Positions 48,319 to 61,646 of a DNA stretch of 64,000 nt are shown one piece after another. The notes under the pieces were generated by a model. It was given only the letters and a program-made list of their open reading frames with translations. It was not told the origin of the DNA and did not search any database. The stretch comes from Byssochlamys sp. IMV 00236 (lineage: Eukaryota; Ascomycota; Eurotiomycetes; Eurotiales; Thermoascaceae). The position numbers and the translations under genes are program-made. How positions within the stretch are numbered: position 1 is the stretch's first letter; each line of letters opens with the position of its first letter. The DNA lies in NCBI GenBank assembly GCA_001931875.2, contig MSJH02000807.1:186001-250000 (forward strand). Direction: 5' to 3'.

Positions 48319-50275
48319 GATTCGACAGTCCACCATGCTGTATAGTGACGCACGATAGAGACAGGTTATGTCGAGAAGGGATGATGGAGGGAAAAGTCTT
48401 ATTGAGTGGGTCTAGGCGGGAGTCCATGATTTACATGACGGACGGTTCTATTTATACATTACGATACACAAACGACGGCCAAGCGCTGCACCAACGGGAA
48501 ACGGTTATGATCCAAGGCCAGGGGTTTTCGTTTCCCAGCAGGGATGACATGATCTCGGTGATTTCTTTAGATTGAAGTTAGCATCATTAATTATACCGAG
48601 TTAAATCAAGGAGGCCTCCTAGCTGGAATAATGTACTTGTTCTTTTTCTTCCCTCTGTCATCCCATTATTGACTCTGCATGCATGTCCTCTCTCCACTCT
48701 GTTGTACTCTATAGCGGCATCTGTTAATCTAATTTGTTGGAATAAGACGTCAGGGAGAACAGAGTTAAACGGTCTATCTAGCTTTATCTCTCTTGAGACA
48801 ATCCCGTTGATAAATGCCGCGGAGACCATGAAGCTCGGGCCAAGGAGAGAATGCCGACTGTCTCCTGCGCCACGTTTTGTCTGTCTCTCGGGTTGTCCGC
48901 TTCGAACATAGCGTTGGGGGATGTGATTGAATTGTCACTCCAAAGATAAGAGGACTATTAGTGGTGTTTTTTTACATCTGATTCTCTATGCAGTATCTAA
49001 TTAATATTGCTGCAAGTACCGCGGATAAGAGAGGAGTAATAATGGTGGTTGAGGCTTGTGTTTCGGGACAAGCCACGTGTTTAGTGGACGGTACATTCTT
49101 CTTAGTTGTGCTAAATAAAAGCCGATTTCCCCATGTTTGGCGATGGTTGAAAACGGCCTGTGTCACCGATCGGTATGCATGCGTCTAGTTACTTCCATCT
49201 TCCATTGAGAAAGAGAATAACTTAATGTGCATGCATCAATAATTTCATGGATTGAATGAATGAATGAATCAATAATTAATTATAATGAATCATGTGTGTA
49301 TAATTGTTATGATTATTCCATCTGTGACGGCCAAGACTGACAGTCGTCGTAAGCGCGCCCGCTTGGCCTCTGCTCTCCCGCCCTGGAATCGGATGGAGCA
49401 GGTCGAGACCGGCGATAGTAGTAGTATTCTACTCTACCTACGTGCTTCAGAAGTTCAAGAGCAGACTGATTGTGTGTTTCTCCTCCTGCTGAAGCAGATG
49501 TCATTCGCACGCTGAGATGGTATTATCTCCTCATTGCCGTGGAAGACGCTTCCTATTATTATTGTGAACAGCCGTTGAGCCAGCAAGCCAGATCGACGTC
49601 CCTCCCGCGCGGGTCTGGACGAAAAAAGGACCCCAACGCGGCCCGCCGACGTGCCTGGACGAGGCTCGTTCGCTTGATTTCTTTCTGCGCTGATGGCCAA
49701 GAACGCGGAAAAGCGTCCTGGTAATTTCCTCAACCCGGTCTGGATCCTCTCCTTTCCCAGGCTGCTGGGATTTCTCTTTTCTCTTCTTCGCTTTCGCGTT
49801 GCGATTTTCTCTCTCTGCCTGGCGAATTACAGAACACCAGACTATCGTATCTTCAGACAACTGGAGAGCTTCACCGATCCGTCGATCGATCGCATTGTTC
49901 TTGCTTGAATCGGGACTGGACGCGCACGGCTTTTAGACCGTTTTCTGACGTAGCGAATCGACTACTCTGACCCCGGTTTCCCCGGAGTCTTAAGACATCG
50001 ACGACCACGGTTCACACATTCTCTGCGATCGCAGTTAGAAGCAATCACACGCCCATTTACAATAAATTGACGATACTTTGCGCCGGAGCGGGGAGTCGCA
50101 ACGACTCGGACAACCCCTCGTTGCGACACTAGCCCGGTGCAGATATAGAGGGAAGTCGGAGGGGGCAGCCCGCGCGACGATTGTCGCAACAAGGAAAACA
50201 ATCAGGAGGTAGCATTGAAGCCGATTGAGCTGTGGAAGGGGCAGCAGACCGCATGCTGTCGCCTACATCGCTATC
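48319..50275. other. Intergenic region, dehydrogenase to sucrose transporter
   Basis: About 2 kb. It has a TGAA tetranucleotide repeat at 49253-49268 and numerous short frames with no recognisable content. The last 500 bp presumably form the promoter and leader of the transporter. Confidence 0.45.
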
Positions 50276-52534
50276 ATGCCGCAAGCCGCATCATGGGTCG
50301 GTACTCCGTCGATCAAGGGTCGCACGGAGGCGACGCGCATGGCGCTGTTGACCTTCAGTCTGCTTGGATTGCAGTGCGTATTCCCCGTCTACCAATATAG
50401 TCCACGATGGCTTTGTCTTCTTTGCTTCAATTTCTCGATTGAGGATCTAAGATTAATGCGACCAACTCGCGCTAACGCATGGTCCTGGGCAGATTTACGT
50501 GGGGCGTTGAAATGACCTGTATGTTTTGCAGCTTCCATACCTAACACTGAACCGGATCCTGACGTATTCCTCCGGCAACTGTCTGCAGACTGTACGCCTT
50601 ACCTTCTTCAGCTTGGTTTGACGAAATCACGAACATCCCTCGTATGGATCGCCGGTCCGTTGTCCGGCCTGATTATGCAGCCCGTTGTGGGTGTTATCGC
50701 CGACCGCTCGCGCTCAAAATGGGGAAGACGTAGGCCGTTCATGGTCGGTGGTTCACTGGTAGTGGCCGCGTGCTTATTGGTACTGGGCTGGACGTCGGAA
50801 ATCGTCGGTGCGTTCGTGGCAGACGAAGAGAGGGTATGGTTGCAGATTCCCGCCACAATCGTGGTTCTATCGAGCTTTTTGTTTTGTCTTCTATTCGATC
50901 TTGGAAATCAATATATTGGCTGGGAAGTATATTCTAATGGAACGGTTGCGACAACAGAGAAAGACCTTCACAGTTGCGGTTGCGGTTCTGAGCATCTACG
51001 CAGTCGACTTCGCGATCAATGTTGGTAAGTCTTCGTATTTCGTCCTGGGAGATACAAACTCTTACGCACGAATGGCAGTCCAAGCATGCTGTCGAAGCTT
51101 AATTGTCGACACACTACCAATCCCGCAACAGCAGACTGGATCCGCATGGGGTAAGTGGTGTCTTAATAGATCAAGATAAAGCTCCGCTGAGACAAGTATA
51201 GCCAGCAGAATGGCTGCCGTCGGCCAGCTGATCGGATATACAATCGGTTCCATCGACATTGTCAGCATCTTCGGAACCACTTTTGGCAATACGCAGTTTA
51301 AGCAAATGACTGTGATTGCCGGGTTATCTGTGATTTTTTCTGTCGCTGTCACCTCTTACTCTGTCCGCGAGAGAGTCTTGGTCTCTGCTAGGTCAGTAGC
51401 TTATGTTTCCTCTTTCTCATATGTCCCTGCTAAATTGAATCAATTAGGGGTTCCGGTGGCAAATCAGGTGCCATCCAGGTCCTGTCGCAACTTTTCAGGA
51501 CGGCTCTCGATCTGCCTCCTCGGATCCAGGCCATCTGCTGGGCTCAATTCTGGGCATGGATCGGTATGACAAGGATACCCGTGGAAATGGCCAGTCAGCT
51601 GACATTCGCAGGGTGGTTTCCATTCCTATTCTACAGCACAACGTGGGTAGGAGAGACATACTTTCGATACGAAGCGCCCAAGGCAGCAGCTGAATCAAAG
51701 GATACTCTGGGTGATGTCGGCCGTCTCGGATCTCTCTCTCTGGTGATATTCTCTGCCATCACTTGTGTCAGCTCAGTGGTACTTCCCTTCTTGGTTCGAG
51801 CTCCAGATAACAAGAAATCGGACTTTACGCCGCGGCCTCATCCTGGAATAGCCGCGTTTCTTCGCAAGATCACGAAAGTGCAGCCAGATCTACAGAAAGC
51901 ATGGCTGATATCGCATCTCATCTTCGCGGCCACCATGATTTTCGCCCCCCTGGCGCGTTCTGTCAAGGTTGCTACTTTCTTGGTCGCCGTGTGTGGTATC
52001 CCATGGGCCGTCAGCGGGTGGGCACCGTTCGCTTTCATGGGCGTCGAGATCAATCGCCTCGCAATGGGTCCATCCTACAGTGCGCCGCCCAGTACCACGA
52101 TGATCACTTCCGCGACTTATCGACGAATGAACCCGGACCGTGACGTGGAAATGGACGTTCTCCGTCTCAACCACCGCGAAGCAGATACAGACAGCGATAG
52201 CGACGATGAAGGGACCGGCTCCGAAGTTGCGTCCACGGGCGAATTGGCTGGTATCTATCTGGGTGTCCTGAACGTATACACTACGATGCCGCAATTTGTC
52301 GGTACCTTTATCAGTTGGATCGTCTTCAGCATTTTCGAGCCTGGCGTGGCCGATTCCAACATCATCGATCATGCCGCCAAGGAAGCTCAGAGAGCGCCCC
52401 AGGAGGCTCGGGACACTAAATGGATGAACCTCAACTCGGACACTCCCAATGGCATCGGTATATGTCTTTTCATCGGGGCCCTGAGCGCTTTGGTGGCAGC
52501 AGAAGCCACGAGACGCTTGAGGTATGTGCGGTAG
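50276..52534 (+). CDS. MFS/GPH-type sucrose or alpha-glucoside transporter
   Basis: Proton-coupled disaccharide carrier of the SUT (glycoside-pentoside-hexuronide) type, related to Schizosaccharomyces pombe Sut1. Eight exons: 50276-50373, 50493-50518 (26 nt), 50589-50833, 50958-51024, 51079-51150, 51202-51391, 51448-51563 and 51612-52534, giving 578 residues. The SUT signatures are clear: LQFTWGVEMTYCTPYLLQLG in helix 1, GPLSGLIMQPVVGVIADRS with KWGRRRPF in the loop after helix 2, and DFAINVVQACCRSLIVD in helix 4. About twelve helices are present. A polar insertion (residues about 430-470) with DTDSDSDDEG lies in a late loop. The 124-nt fourth gap (50834-50957) stays open in one frame; splicing it out restores the family order EER to RKTF. 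Confidence 0.92.
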
Positions 52535-53220
52535 TAGCACTTCTTTCTTTTCTTGATTACAGGGCCAGCACGCGCCCAGCGTTTCATGAGTTCTAGTAAT
52601 GCCGGCCAGCACTTTGTTTGGGTTTGAGCACCTACCTTTTTAATCTATACCCATTATGTTTCTCGCCATGTCGCCTACGACTGCAAGCGCATTGATTGCA
52701 CCGAACTTTCTGTCTCCCCCCCTCCTACTGCATTGGCATATCTCATGTGTGTTCTTATACCTCCATACTTATCTATTTTATTCCTGGCTGCGCGAGCTTT
52801 TATAAAATATTCCCCCCCCCCACTTACTTACTTTCTCTGTCTTCTACTCCTTCGACTTGCGATGATGTTGGGATGAAATCATGGAAAGTTGCAACTCACT
52901 GTAGATATGGGACTGTTTGACAACTTGACTTTGGCCGATTTGATGGATTGGGTTCGTGCTATTCTGTTTCTGGATATAAATATTTTCTCATACACGCCTC
53001 TTTTGAGGTACTTTATACCTTTTGTTTTTCCCCATTATGCCTGTCCCCAGAATTCGATTAGTCTCAGCGGCGCTTTTAATTGTATCAAACAGTTACTCTA
53101 TATAGCAGGGTATTTGAAATTAAAATTTTACATGTGATTCCCCCAAAGGGGTTCGCAGGTACATATATACATGCATACATAAACTCCGGAGAAGTAAGAT
53201 GTCTTTTATATTCTACGGTG

Positions 53221-53260
53221 TTTTTTTTTTTTTTTTTTTTNNNNNNNNNNNNNNNNNNNN
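53221..53260. other. Poly-T run followed by 20-N assembly gap
   Basis: Twenty T at 53221-53240 run directly into twenty N at 53241-53260 and then more T. The assembly evidently broke in a homopolymer, so its true length is unknown. Confidence 0.95.
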
Positions 53261-54458
53261 TTTAATAAGCTGTCCATTCACTCATCATTCATATCAATAG
53301 CCCTTTCTTTTCTTCAAAAAAGTGCCGAATGCAGAAAAATGTCCGCACATGCATAAGGCCCGATCACTGGCCCCTTGCAGGCTTCTGAGAAGGTTTGCAT
53401 GTTCAGGTACAGAAAACGTAACTATCCATTGGCTAATTATCATTAATAATACGACTACCTAGGAGATGCATGCATGCATACCGGTCCTGACTCGGTTATC
53501 GAGTAATAATAATAATAATAATTAATCGGTTCCTTTTTTTTTTCTCTTTGGATCGTGATGACACCCCTGTCCCTGACTATCCCGCCCGCCGGGAGTGCGT
53601 GTACGAAGAGCATACGTTGGATTTAATTTCATTTGTTTTTCAGCAAGAAGATCGATCTAGACCATGTTTAGGTCTTCTTTCTTCTTCTTGGCACTTGGCT
53701 ATAATGCGTCCTTTTTACGATGAGAGGGCTAGGCAGGAGCCAGCCACGCGGGATAGGAACCAGTGAGAGATTCATTCGGTTTCAAGGAATACGCAATTCG
53801 TCGTTCACTAAGCCGCCCAAGCGAGGATATTGTAGACTGCCACGTGCGGAATAAGATGGAAGCACGTTCCGTGTCTCGTGTGTTTGATGTTGACTTATGC
53901 ACAGTTTGGGGGAGTAGCTAGTTAGTTATCGTGACGAGATTATGTCATCTGTCATTCGGGATGGATGAAGCTGGGTTCCGGATCCGCTTGGTGAAGCTAG
54001 CTAACCGGGGATACTAGCACCATACTGCATGGTGAATTTATCCACTCTTGGTATTATTCTCGAGAGAGAAATGTGCTTGCGATTCCCGCCGTTTTGGAAC
54101 GCGTGCCAGGGAGGGTCCCATAGTTTGTCGCTTCAAGTTTCCTATATATAGTAGTTATTGTTGTGGTCACTTAACCTGGGTAAGCAGTTAGCTCGCTCTG
54201 TAAGGGTCGCGATGTGGTTCGTGCGTAGTATGTATGTATGTACATACAATCAATGAATCGCGATCTGAATCAATGGAGCTAGGACCACGATCTTGAATTA
54301 TCTGGATCAGGTCTTATTTTTGCGTTAATAGAAATTGTTTAGAGGCAACGACCAAACTCTCTTTCAGTAGGGAAGGACCAAGAGAGTTCGGGTCTTGAGT
54401 CAATAACCTCAATCAAACTCTCTTCGGTCCGGCCAGAACATATCGGCACGTCTACCGA

Positions 54459-54474
54459 AGAGAGAGAGAGAGAG
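54459..54474. repeat. AG dinucleotide repeat
   Basis: Eight uninterrupted AG units. Simple repeat with no gene association evident. Confidence 0.9.
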
Positions 54475-55166
54475 TAAATCGCTTATTGACGGTTGCGAGC
54501 TCGAGTCAGTCGTGGGCCGTCCTCGCGTCAGAACCTGTCAGCAGCACGAAGCATGTCACTTCGAGATGAAGCCCCGGTCCACAGGAAGTTCTCTGTTCGG
54601 GGCGCAGCTCAGCCCTAGGTGCGATGGGATTGACAATCGTTGTCTGCTAGCTGCTAGCAGCAACAAGCACGGGCGTGAAAATGCATAGCGCGTGCACAGT
54701 GCCGCAGCCAAAAACGTGGTCGAGATATCAAGACTCCAATTTTGATTGACATCCGGAGGTCGATAGTAACATGGGGTGGCTTCGGGTCAGTCGGCCTAGG
54801 GCCAGTGGGGGTCGCGCTTGTCGAGCGCGCCTGTTAGCCATCCGTTTGCGCACGTTGTCATCGGTGCTTGCCATGCGGAAGCTAATTGCTTCAGTAGTCG
54901 GCAAGCCACAATGGTGAATATGCGAAGCTACCCTGAGAGCTTCGGGTCAATTCCATGGGTGCATCACCGCCTACAGCATCCAGAAGTCCTAGATAATAAT
55001 AATCAACTGCCTCGGTATGGCAGGCCACTGTTGTTATCATCATTGTTCTCTTCTTGTGGACGGTCTTCGCTGGAGATCTTCAAGGTCGCGGAAATAATTT
55101 CCTGCACCACCACGACGGCCCTTCGTCTCTGTGTGATCGCGGCCATAACAATGGTGAGGGGCTGCG

Positions 55167-56370
55167 ATGGACGAAGAACATCGCTATGATTCCCCAGATT
55201 GGCCTCTTCCTGCTCAACGAAGGGACAGCATCGCTTCGTCCATCGAATCTCAGTCGACCAGCATTCTCTCCTTGACACGATACCTGCCGACACCCAGTCC
55301 CGCCACATCGCCGCTCCCCGGGGGTCCTCGAATATCGGTGCAGTCTGCCTCAGATGAAGTGATACGTTTAGAGCTCAATCCCGGCGTCACTGTGTATGTT
55401 GGACTGGTCACGTTGTGAGTGTGGATCAGGATCTGACTGGTTGCGTTCATGAACAGGTCCTTTTTGCGCGGAGGCCGATTGTTCAAGCTACGGTATGCCT
55501 ATATCGACATCTGCAAGAGCCTCCGGGGCACCCTGAGGTTTCTGGAGTTGGGAGGGGCCACTGGCCAGCAGAGTGCCTTTACTCATACCTGTGAGTACTT
55601 CTCAGACAATGTGGCAGTGGAAGTCTGGTCTGGCTCACATTCGGATGCCTGCAGTCCAAAATACGAAATTGCCCATGCCACACCTGGAACAGCCCAAGCT
55701 GGCCGAGGAAAAGACGTATCGAGTCTCGTTCCTCGAGGAGCAGACGGTCCAGAGCAACGCGACGATCTTCACGACACAGCTGTCTTACACGTTCGACACC
55801 TGGGACGGTGGGAAGCCCGAGTCGACCTCTGCAGTGGTCCTATGCTGATACCCGTCTTTTTACAGACTGTGTCCGGTTCCAGGAGATTTTACTCGCGTCC
55901 GAGCTGGTCTTCATCGCGGGTATTGCGGAAGCCAAGTCCAAGGGCCGCGGGGAAGAATGTATCAGTCAGAATCTACGCATCCTGCGCGGCGCCAATGACC
56001 GACAGGTGATTCTGTTCTTTGCCAATTCGCAACGTAAAGATCGGAAGCGCTACGTTTCCATACCAGGTGCGTCCAGGGCGTGATGAATCTGGGCCCGGGT
56101 TCTGCAGCCAGACTGACAAACGGTGGCCAGTGAACTGTATCGAGTCGGTTGACCCGGGCAAGAAGCCGGGGAGACCAGTGGCGTTGCATCTCCATCCAAA
56201 CTTCGATATTCTGTCGGAGATGAAAGTGCTGCATATTCGATTTCTCGACGATCAAGGCAAGTTCTTTTTGCATCGTTATTATCATCATGGTCGCTGCTGA
56301 GACGGTACTAATGAACGGCCCTGTAGACCGGCAGGAGTTCTGCCAATTACTGTCTGAACGACCTCGATAG
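55167..56370 (+). CDS. Unrecognised fungal protein with probable GC-AG intron
   Basis: Six exons, 55167-55393, 55457-55590, 55655-55807, 55866-56066, 56131-56256 and 56327-56370, give 294 residues. I do not recognise a named domain. The N-terminal 70 residues are polar and Ser/Pro-rich (MDEEHRYDSPDWPLPAQRRD), then comes VSFLRGGRLFKLRYAYID, a central TYRVSFLEEQTV beta-rich part, ILLASELVFIAGIAEAKS, QVILFFANSQRKDRKRYVSI and a C-terminus QEFCQLLSERPR. The pattern of alternating beta strands and a final helix might indicate a PH-like fold, but that is a guess. The last intron uses a GC donor (AAG|GCAAGT) with a normal acceptor; the nearest GT alternative gives an implausible C-terminus. No neighbours suggest a role. 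Confidence 0.72.
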
Positions 56371-57653
56371 CGGCGTGTAATTCTGATGGCTACCGTAAAA
56401 GGCAATTCTCCGGCGTTCTGGGCGTTTTATCCTCGTGCTAGGGTTCAAGCATGCGTCACGAATGATTCCTCGTGCACGGAGCTCTGTTGTGATCGAGACA
56501 TGCCATAGTTAGATAATACCCCCTCCTCTAGTGTAGCCAATGCGATTCATCCAGTGTCATTATTGATTTTGATGATCCGTAGAACCGTTTTTTCGTACCA
56601 TAAGGCTCGAGCCGCTAAAGAAAGGGACCGCTGCAGGAGTTCATCACGCTCTCCACGGATCGTAGCAGAGGCGCCCCACGTGGTATCGCCGGTATACGCA
56701 TGGTATTTTGCATGCTCTCCTGGGCAAGGGGATCGGTCCACTTGGCGGCGGCAATCCTTGTCATCCTTGGGGGACGAAACATCGCCTGCTGGACTGGCTG
56801 CCGAGTCGCATATCCGAGAGGGGGAAGAAAGGAAACGAAGGAAACGAAGGGCAAGAAACGAGATGAGATGAGATGAGATGCGAGTCGGGCAGATCGTGGC
56901 CAGTGCAGGGGATGTTTCTCCAACAAGCACGGCACGTGGGTGAATCACTGGCGCGCCGGGCTGGATAGGCCAACCCCGCCGCAGCCTCTAGTGATTCTTA
57001 GCCGCAAAATTATCTCTTCGTTGCCTCTCCTTGGCTCGTTCAGTAATAAGAGACAATCATAATTGAAAGTTGCATTCGGTACAACGTTGGACTAGCAGAT
57101 GGTGTCATGAACATCCCCTCTCAATCGCTCGTTGCTTGTCCACCAGTCCCGTCTTCCCGTGCTAGATGGCGGCCAGACAGAATAAAAAGTCAGGCCAGGT
57201 ACAGCTCTCAATGTCAGGATGTCTGGTGGCTGCTGCGCGATCACACTAGATCTTAGCAACGACTCCAGATCGTAAGTAGTTGCCATAGTCCCTTCTTCAC
57301 TCGCTTATTTTCTCTTCGTTCTCTTCGTCGCTTCACCTTCGACAAGCATACGATAGTCTCGAATACTACTCTGTATACTACAGAGTTCAGCCATCTGTTT
57401 CATCTCAATATACAGACACGCAACCTCGACTCTTTTCTTTCCTTTTTGGTCCCCCTATGCGCCCATAATGCAATCGGTCATTTCTACGACGCCGGATGGT
57501 TATTCTCCGATAAATTAAGCAGGAGATCCGGATCTGAATCCTTCCTGAGATCGGGGAGCTTCCAGACCACAGCGGACCGTCATTGGACATAATCTTTTAT
57601 TTTTTCGATCGATTTGTTTATTTTTATATATTTTTTATCAAGTCTTGGGAAAG
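56371..57653. other. Intergenic region upstream of phosphate transporter
   Basis: About 1.3 kb with an AGATG pentanucleotide repeat at 56861-56880 and frames on both strands that lack recognisable content. The final part is the AT-rich, pyrimidine-rich leader of the transporter gene. Confidence 0.45.
56861..56880. repeat. AGATG pentanucleotide repeat
   Basis: Four exact copies of agatg. A simple repeat only. Confidence 0.9.
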
Positions 57654-59733
57654 ATGGGGAGACTTGGGAGCCGATTATACAAGACGGATCGAGCCCGTGA
57701 TTTCGACCATGAACGGGTACGCAAGTCTAGAGTGACGAAAGAAGCAGTGATGGGAAAGCTGACGGGACCACTGTCATGTCATGTAGGATCGGCTTATCCG
57801 CGCACGACAGATCTATGAGACCATCGACCGACAACCATATCAATGGATCGTGGTGTTGGTGGCCGGAGTCGGCTTCTTCCTCGATGGCTACACGGTAAGA
57901 CAGCTCCTCTCCCCACGTCGAACGAGAAGAGACTCATATCTTGACCAGCTGTTCGCAAGCAACATTGCCCTCCCCATGATTGCTTACACTTACTGGAGAA
58001 ACGACACCACCTCCCGTGAGATCACCTTCATTAACATTGCCACCTTGGCCGGTACGCTCCTTGGCCAAGTACTGTTTGGTTTCCTGGCCGATAAGAACGG
58101 ACGCAAGAGGATGTATGGTGTCGAGCTGACCCTGCTGATCGCCGCCACGTTGGGAGTCGCCATGTCGTCGACAGGCGTTAACGATAGCATGAACATTTTC
58201 GCCTGGCTGATCTGGTGGAGGATCATTGTTGGAATCGGGGTGGGCGCGGACTATCCCCTCAGTGCCGTTATAACTTCCGAGTACGGTGACCCTGATTCAC
58301 TCCCTTTCTTGTTTGGCCTTGCCCGCTGACATCGCACAAGATTCGCCCCCACTAAGCACCGGGCTCGCATGCTGGCATCAGTGTTCTTTATGCAGCCCCT
58401 GGGGCAGATTGCAGGCAACATCGTATCGCTGATCGTGGTGGCCGCCAGCAAAAGGCAACACGACGCAGACCTAGGACGCTCCGTCGATATCATGTGGAGA
58501 TGGGTGATCGGGGTTGGCGTCGTTCCCGGCGTTGTTGCTTTGCTCTTTCGCTTCGCAATTCCCGAGAGCCCTCGTTTTATCCTCGAAATTGAGGATGACC
58601 CTGTCCAGGCGGAGTTTGACGCCACCACCTTGTTCGGGGAGCAGCCGCTGAGCCCCAGCATCGAGACCTCCAGTTTCAGCAACTTCCCGTTGCCGAGCCC
58701 TACTTTCCCGGGCATGTCTCCAGTCCCGGGAATGTCTCCAGTATCTCAGGATGAGGAGGCATCAACCATCCGGACGGATAACACTATTCATCCCGCTACG
58801 TTAAACCATCACTGGCGACTTGCCAAAGCGGACATCATACAATACTTTTGGACAGAAGGCAATTGGCGTACCTTGGCTGGTACCTCTCTGGCGTGGCTCC
58901 TTCTGGACTTTGGGTTTTACGGAATCAGTTTGTCCAGCCCACGGTTCCTTGCCAAAACCTGGGGTGATCTCAATATTCACGGCGCCGCACCACCGTGGAT
59001 GATCGACGACAGCCCCAATGCCAACATCTATGATATGTTTCTGGACACTTCCCTTCATGGGATGGTTATTCTGAACGCGGGCAGTGTCTTTGGCGGTCTC
59101 CTACTGATTCTGGTTGCCCATAAAGTCGATAGACAGGGGCTCCAGAAATACAGTTTCCTCGCCCTTGCTGCTCTCTTCATTGCGATGGGTGTCATGTTCA
59201 TCACCGTGCAGACAGAGGGCCCACCGGCAGTAATACTGTATATCATCGGACAGATCCTATTCAATCTGGGTATGTCCTCGTCTAACTCCGTTGGCAGTGT
59301 CAATGGCACCTCATACTGACTGGACCCGACAGGCCCCAATTCCACAACATACATGATTCCTGCTGAAGTATTCCCCACCCGCTACCGTGGCACCTGCCAT
59401 GGCATCAGCGCTGGAGCGGGAAAGTTGGGATCCATCCTGGTCCAAATCTTCTCTACTTATTACGACTTTGGTACTGCGCCTGGCGTCGCGCAAACGAAAC
59501 GATACGGCTGGATTCTCATCGTCTTCAGCGCCGCCATGGTCGTAGGCGCAGCAGTCACTCATATCTGGATTCCATCTGTCCAAAAAGGAGATGGAATTCG
59601 GAAATTATGGGGCGGAGACCCCGAGACCCTCGAAACTCTCTCTCTGGGACGACTTGGTCGGAAGAGTCGCTATGCCAGTCGAACACCCACCTTCCGCATC
59701 TTCCGGAGATACTCCTGGCGAGTGGAACAGTAG
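57654..59733 (+). CDS. Pho84-like MFS inorganic phosphate transporter
   Basis: Plasma-membrane proton/phosphate symporter of the PHS branch of the MFS. Exons 57654-57716, 57787-57894, 57949-58280, 58341-59269 and 59333-59733 give 610 residues. The first helix is QWIVVLVAGVGFFLDGYTLF, with Asp in the conserved DGYD/T position, followed by GTLLGQVLFGFLADKNGRKR, the family signature GADYPLSAVITSEFAPTKHR and, in the second half, NSTTYMIPAEVFPTRYRGTC with GISAGAGKLG. A central cytoplasmic loop of about 70 residues between the two six-helix halves contains tandem PGMSPV units and an acidic Ser/Thr stretch. The C-terminus is basic (RTPTFRIFRRYSWRVEQ). Phosphate specificity is inferred from family; expression is usually phosphate-regulated, but I saw no element to cite. 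Confidence 0.93.
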
Positions 59734-61646
59734 TTTACCATTGTTGTTGTTATTTATCTTCATCACGCCCGTCTATGATATAAGGTATGTATATTGATGA
59801 CGGGAACGGGCCGTACATGGCCGGTATAAAATTCTCTGTATATAAAATTCTTGTACATATTATACCCCAGCAGTGAATGCTCGACTCTTTTCTTCGATTC
59901 CCATTCACCTGACACTGTCTCTTAGTCAACACCGCAGTCTCATAACTGCAATTCTGCAGGACCAGCCCTTCCCTTGCAGTTACACAAACAAGATACACAC
60001 ATAGACATCCAAGAATAAAATGAAGTCCATGACACGTGACATCTCATTACCGGATGCGGATAGCAGAGCCCTAATTCTGTTATAGTTCAACTAAGTTAAC
60101 CTTGTAGACAGAAACCACATTCTCTCTCTAAAACATGATTCCAGTGCATACATACATATCATCGCTCTTGACCGTACTCAAAGAAACATTACATTTCCAT
60201 AGATATATTTATCAATTACATACCACGTAGATATAGCATATATACACCCTTGCTTACATGAGAGCTTCGGGAACCCCTTTTCAAAACATTTCTCCCGTCC
60301 AGATACATAAACTTTCGCTACACGTCCTGCTCGGCTCTGAGAGGCCCATGCGTATCCGAATAAGACCCCGTCAAGCGCTAGAGGACCCGGGTTGACTTAA
60401 GTATGGTTCCGGGAAGACGTTACGTTATAGTTATAGACGATCGTCATTGGTGAGTACATAATAGTCTTTCAAAACGACAGCTGTCTGCGCGTACGAGGTT
60501 GTCGATCACGGTCAAGCGCTTGTATGTAAGTTAGCGGTGAAGCCTGTTGTGGATTGGATGGTAATCATTAGATAGGTCGTTCCGACTCGTTGGTATTCAT
60601 TGTGGAGTTGGGGATGAAGATCGTTTCTGAGAGGGAAGGGGTTGTTTGTTGGATGGATAGCATAGGTACCTAATTTTGTGGTTGCCTGATTTGGTTAATG
60701 GATTAGGATATGGATAATATGAGTGTATTGACAGGAGTTCTTCTGGTCTGTTAGATAGAGTATCGTAGCGCTGGAAAGGTGCTTTTCAACTTGTATTCGC
60801 GCCATTTGTTCCCTCAGGACGGAGGAGGAGAGTGTCTCGACGGATTCGTCGTCCTCCTCAAGGATCTCCTGACATCTAACTCGAACGCTGGGAGAAGTTG
60901 GCTGGAACTTTGCTTGGAAGGCCTACTGCACTTACTGTTACGGACACTCAGACATGCTTACACTTTTCTCTCCAAGTGCCATCTCCATGACGCGGAGGTT
61001 AATGACTGACGGCTTATCAGTCGTATGGCAACGGGTATTCCATTGGATGATAGTCTTGTGGATCGTCTAATACAGAAAGTCCTCTCGCTTCCTGGACTGG
61101 GGAGTGGTTGGTATGCAGGTAGATATAGACAGAGATGAGGCGGATGATGAAGTGCAGGTGGTTCTAGGAGGAGTGCCTGTGAAGAAAGAGAAGGAGTTGG
61201 ATTTGGATGTGCTCACCTTGGAGATGGTTCATGCGTCTGTGAGAGCTGTGGATGTGTTGATCAGGAAGCGATTGGGGATCGGTTTATAGGATGGTTTCGA
61301 TATCATGTCCGGGATGGATTGAGGAATAACTGACTTCAAAGACAGCGTCCCGTGTGCTCAGTTGCACATGGTGATTCAAAACCGTTCTCTCGATTTCAAG
61401 ACTTCAGTCATGTCTCGATTTTCAGCAAAAATAGAAGGGCATACTGACTAGCTGCGCAGCATTTTATGTGTGGCCTCAAACAAAGGCGGAGTTCTCCGAC
61501 CTAGTCACCTGGTAACCCCCTCAGTGACTACTGAGATGTGTTATTACTCAAGGCGTCCTCTTTCTTCCTCCATAAAGAAAATCCCTTACTGACTCTCCGA
61601 CTTCCATCTACCTCTACCCCTACAAGCAACTCACACACGAGGCATC
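59734..61646. other. Intergenic region, phosphate transporter to BTB gene
   Basis: About 1.9 kb. A coding-like remnant at 61025-61289 has two adjoining open frames that would join only after a frame change (see findings). Otherwise AT-rich DNA with no gene. Confidence 0.45.

Larger units (their letters stand above)
52535..55166. other. Gene-poor region with simple repeats and an assembly gap
   Basis: About 2.6 kb without a supportable gene. It includes a 20-T run followed by a 20-N gap, a TAA repeat at 53504-53523 and an AG repeat at 54459-54474. Direct copies of agtcaat/caaactctctt occur near 54352-54425. Confidence 0.5.

Noticed and set aside
50885..50957. 31-nt intron with donor at 50927 in the sucrose transporter
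   Set aside because: It would keep frame but is too short for a fungal intron and inserts a segment foreign to the family. The 124-nt intron from 50834 restores the expected order.
55449..56009. Unspliced long frame across the 55.5-56.0 kb gene
   Set aside because: It reads through two introns with good splice signals and loses the coherent protein after 55590.
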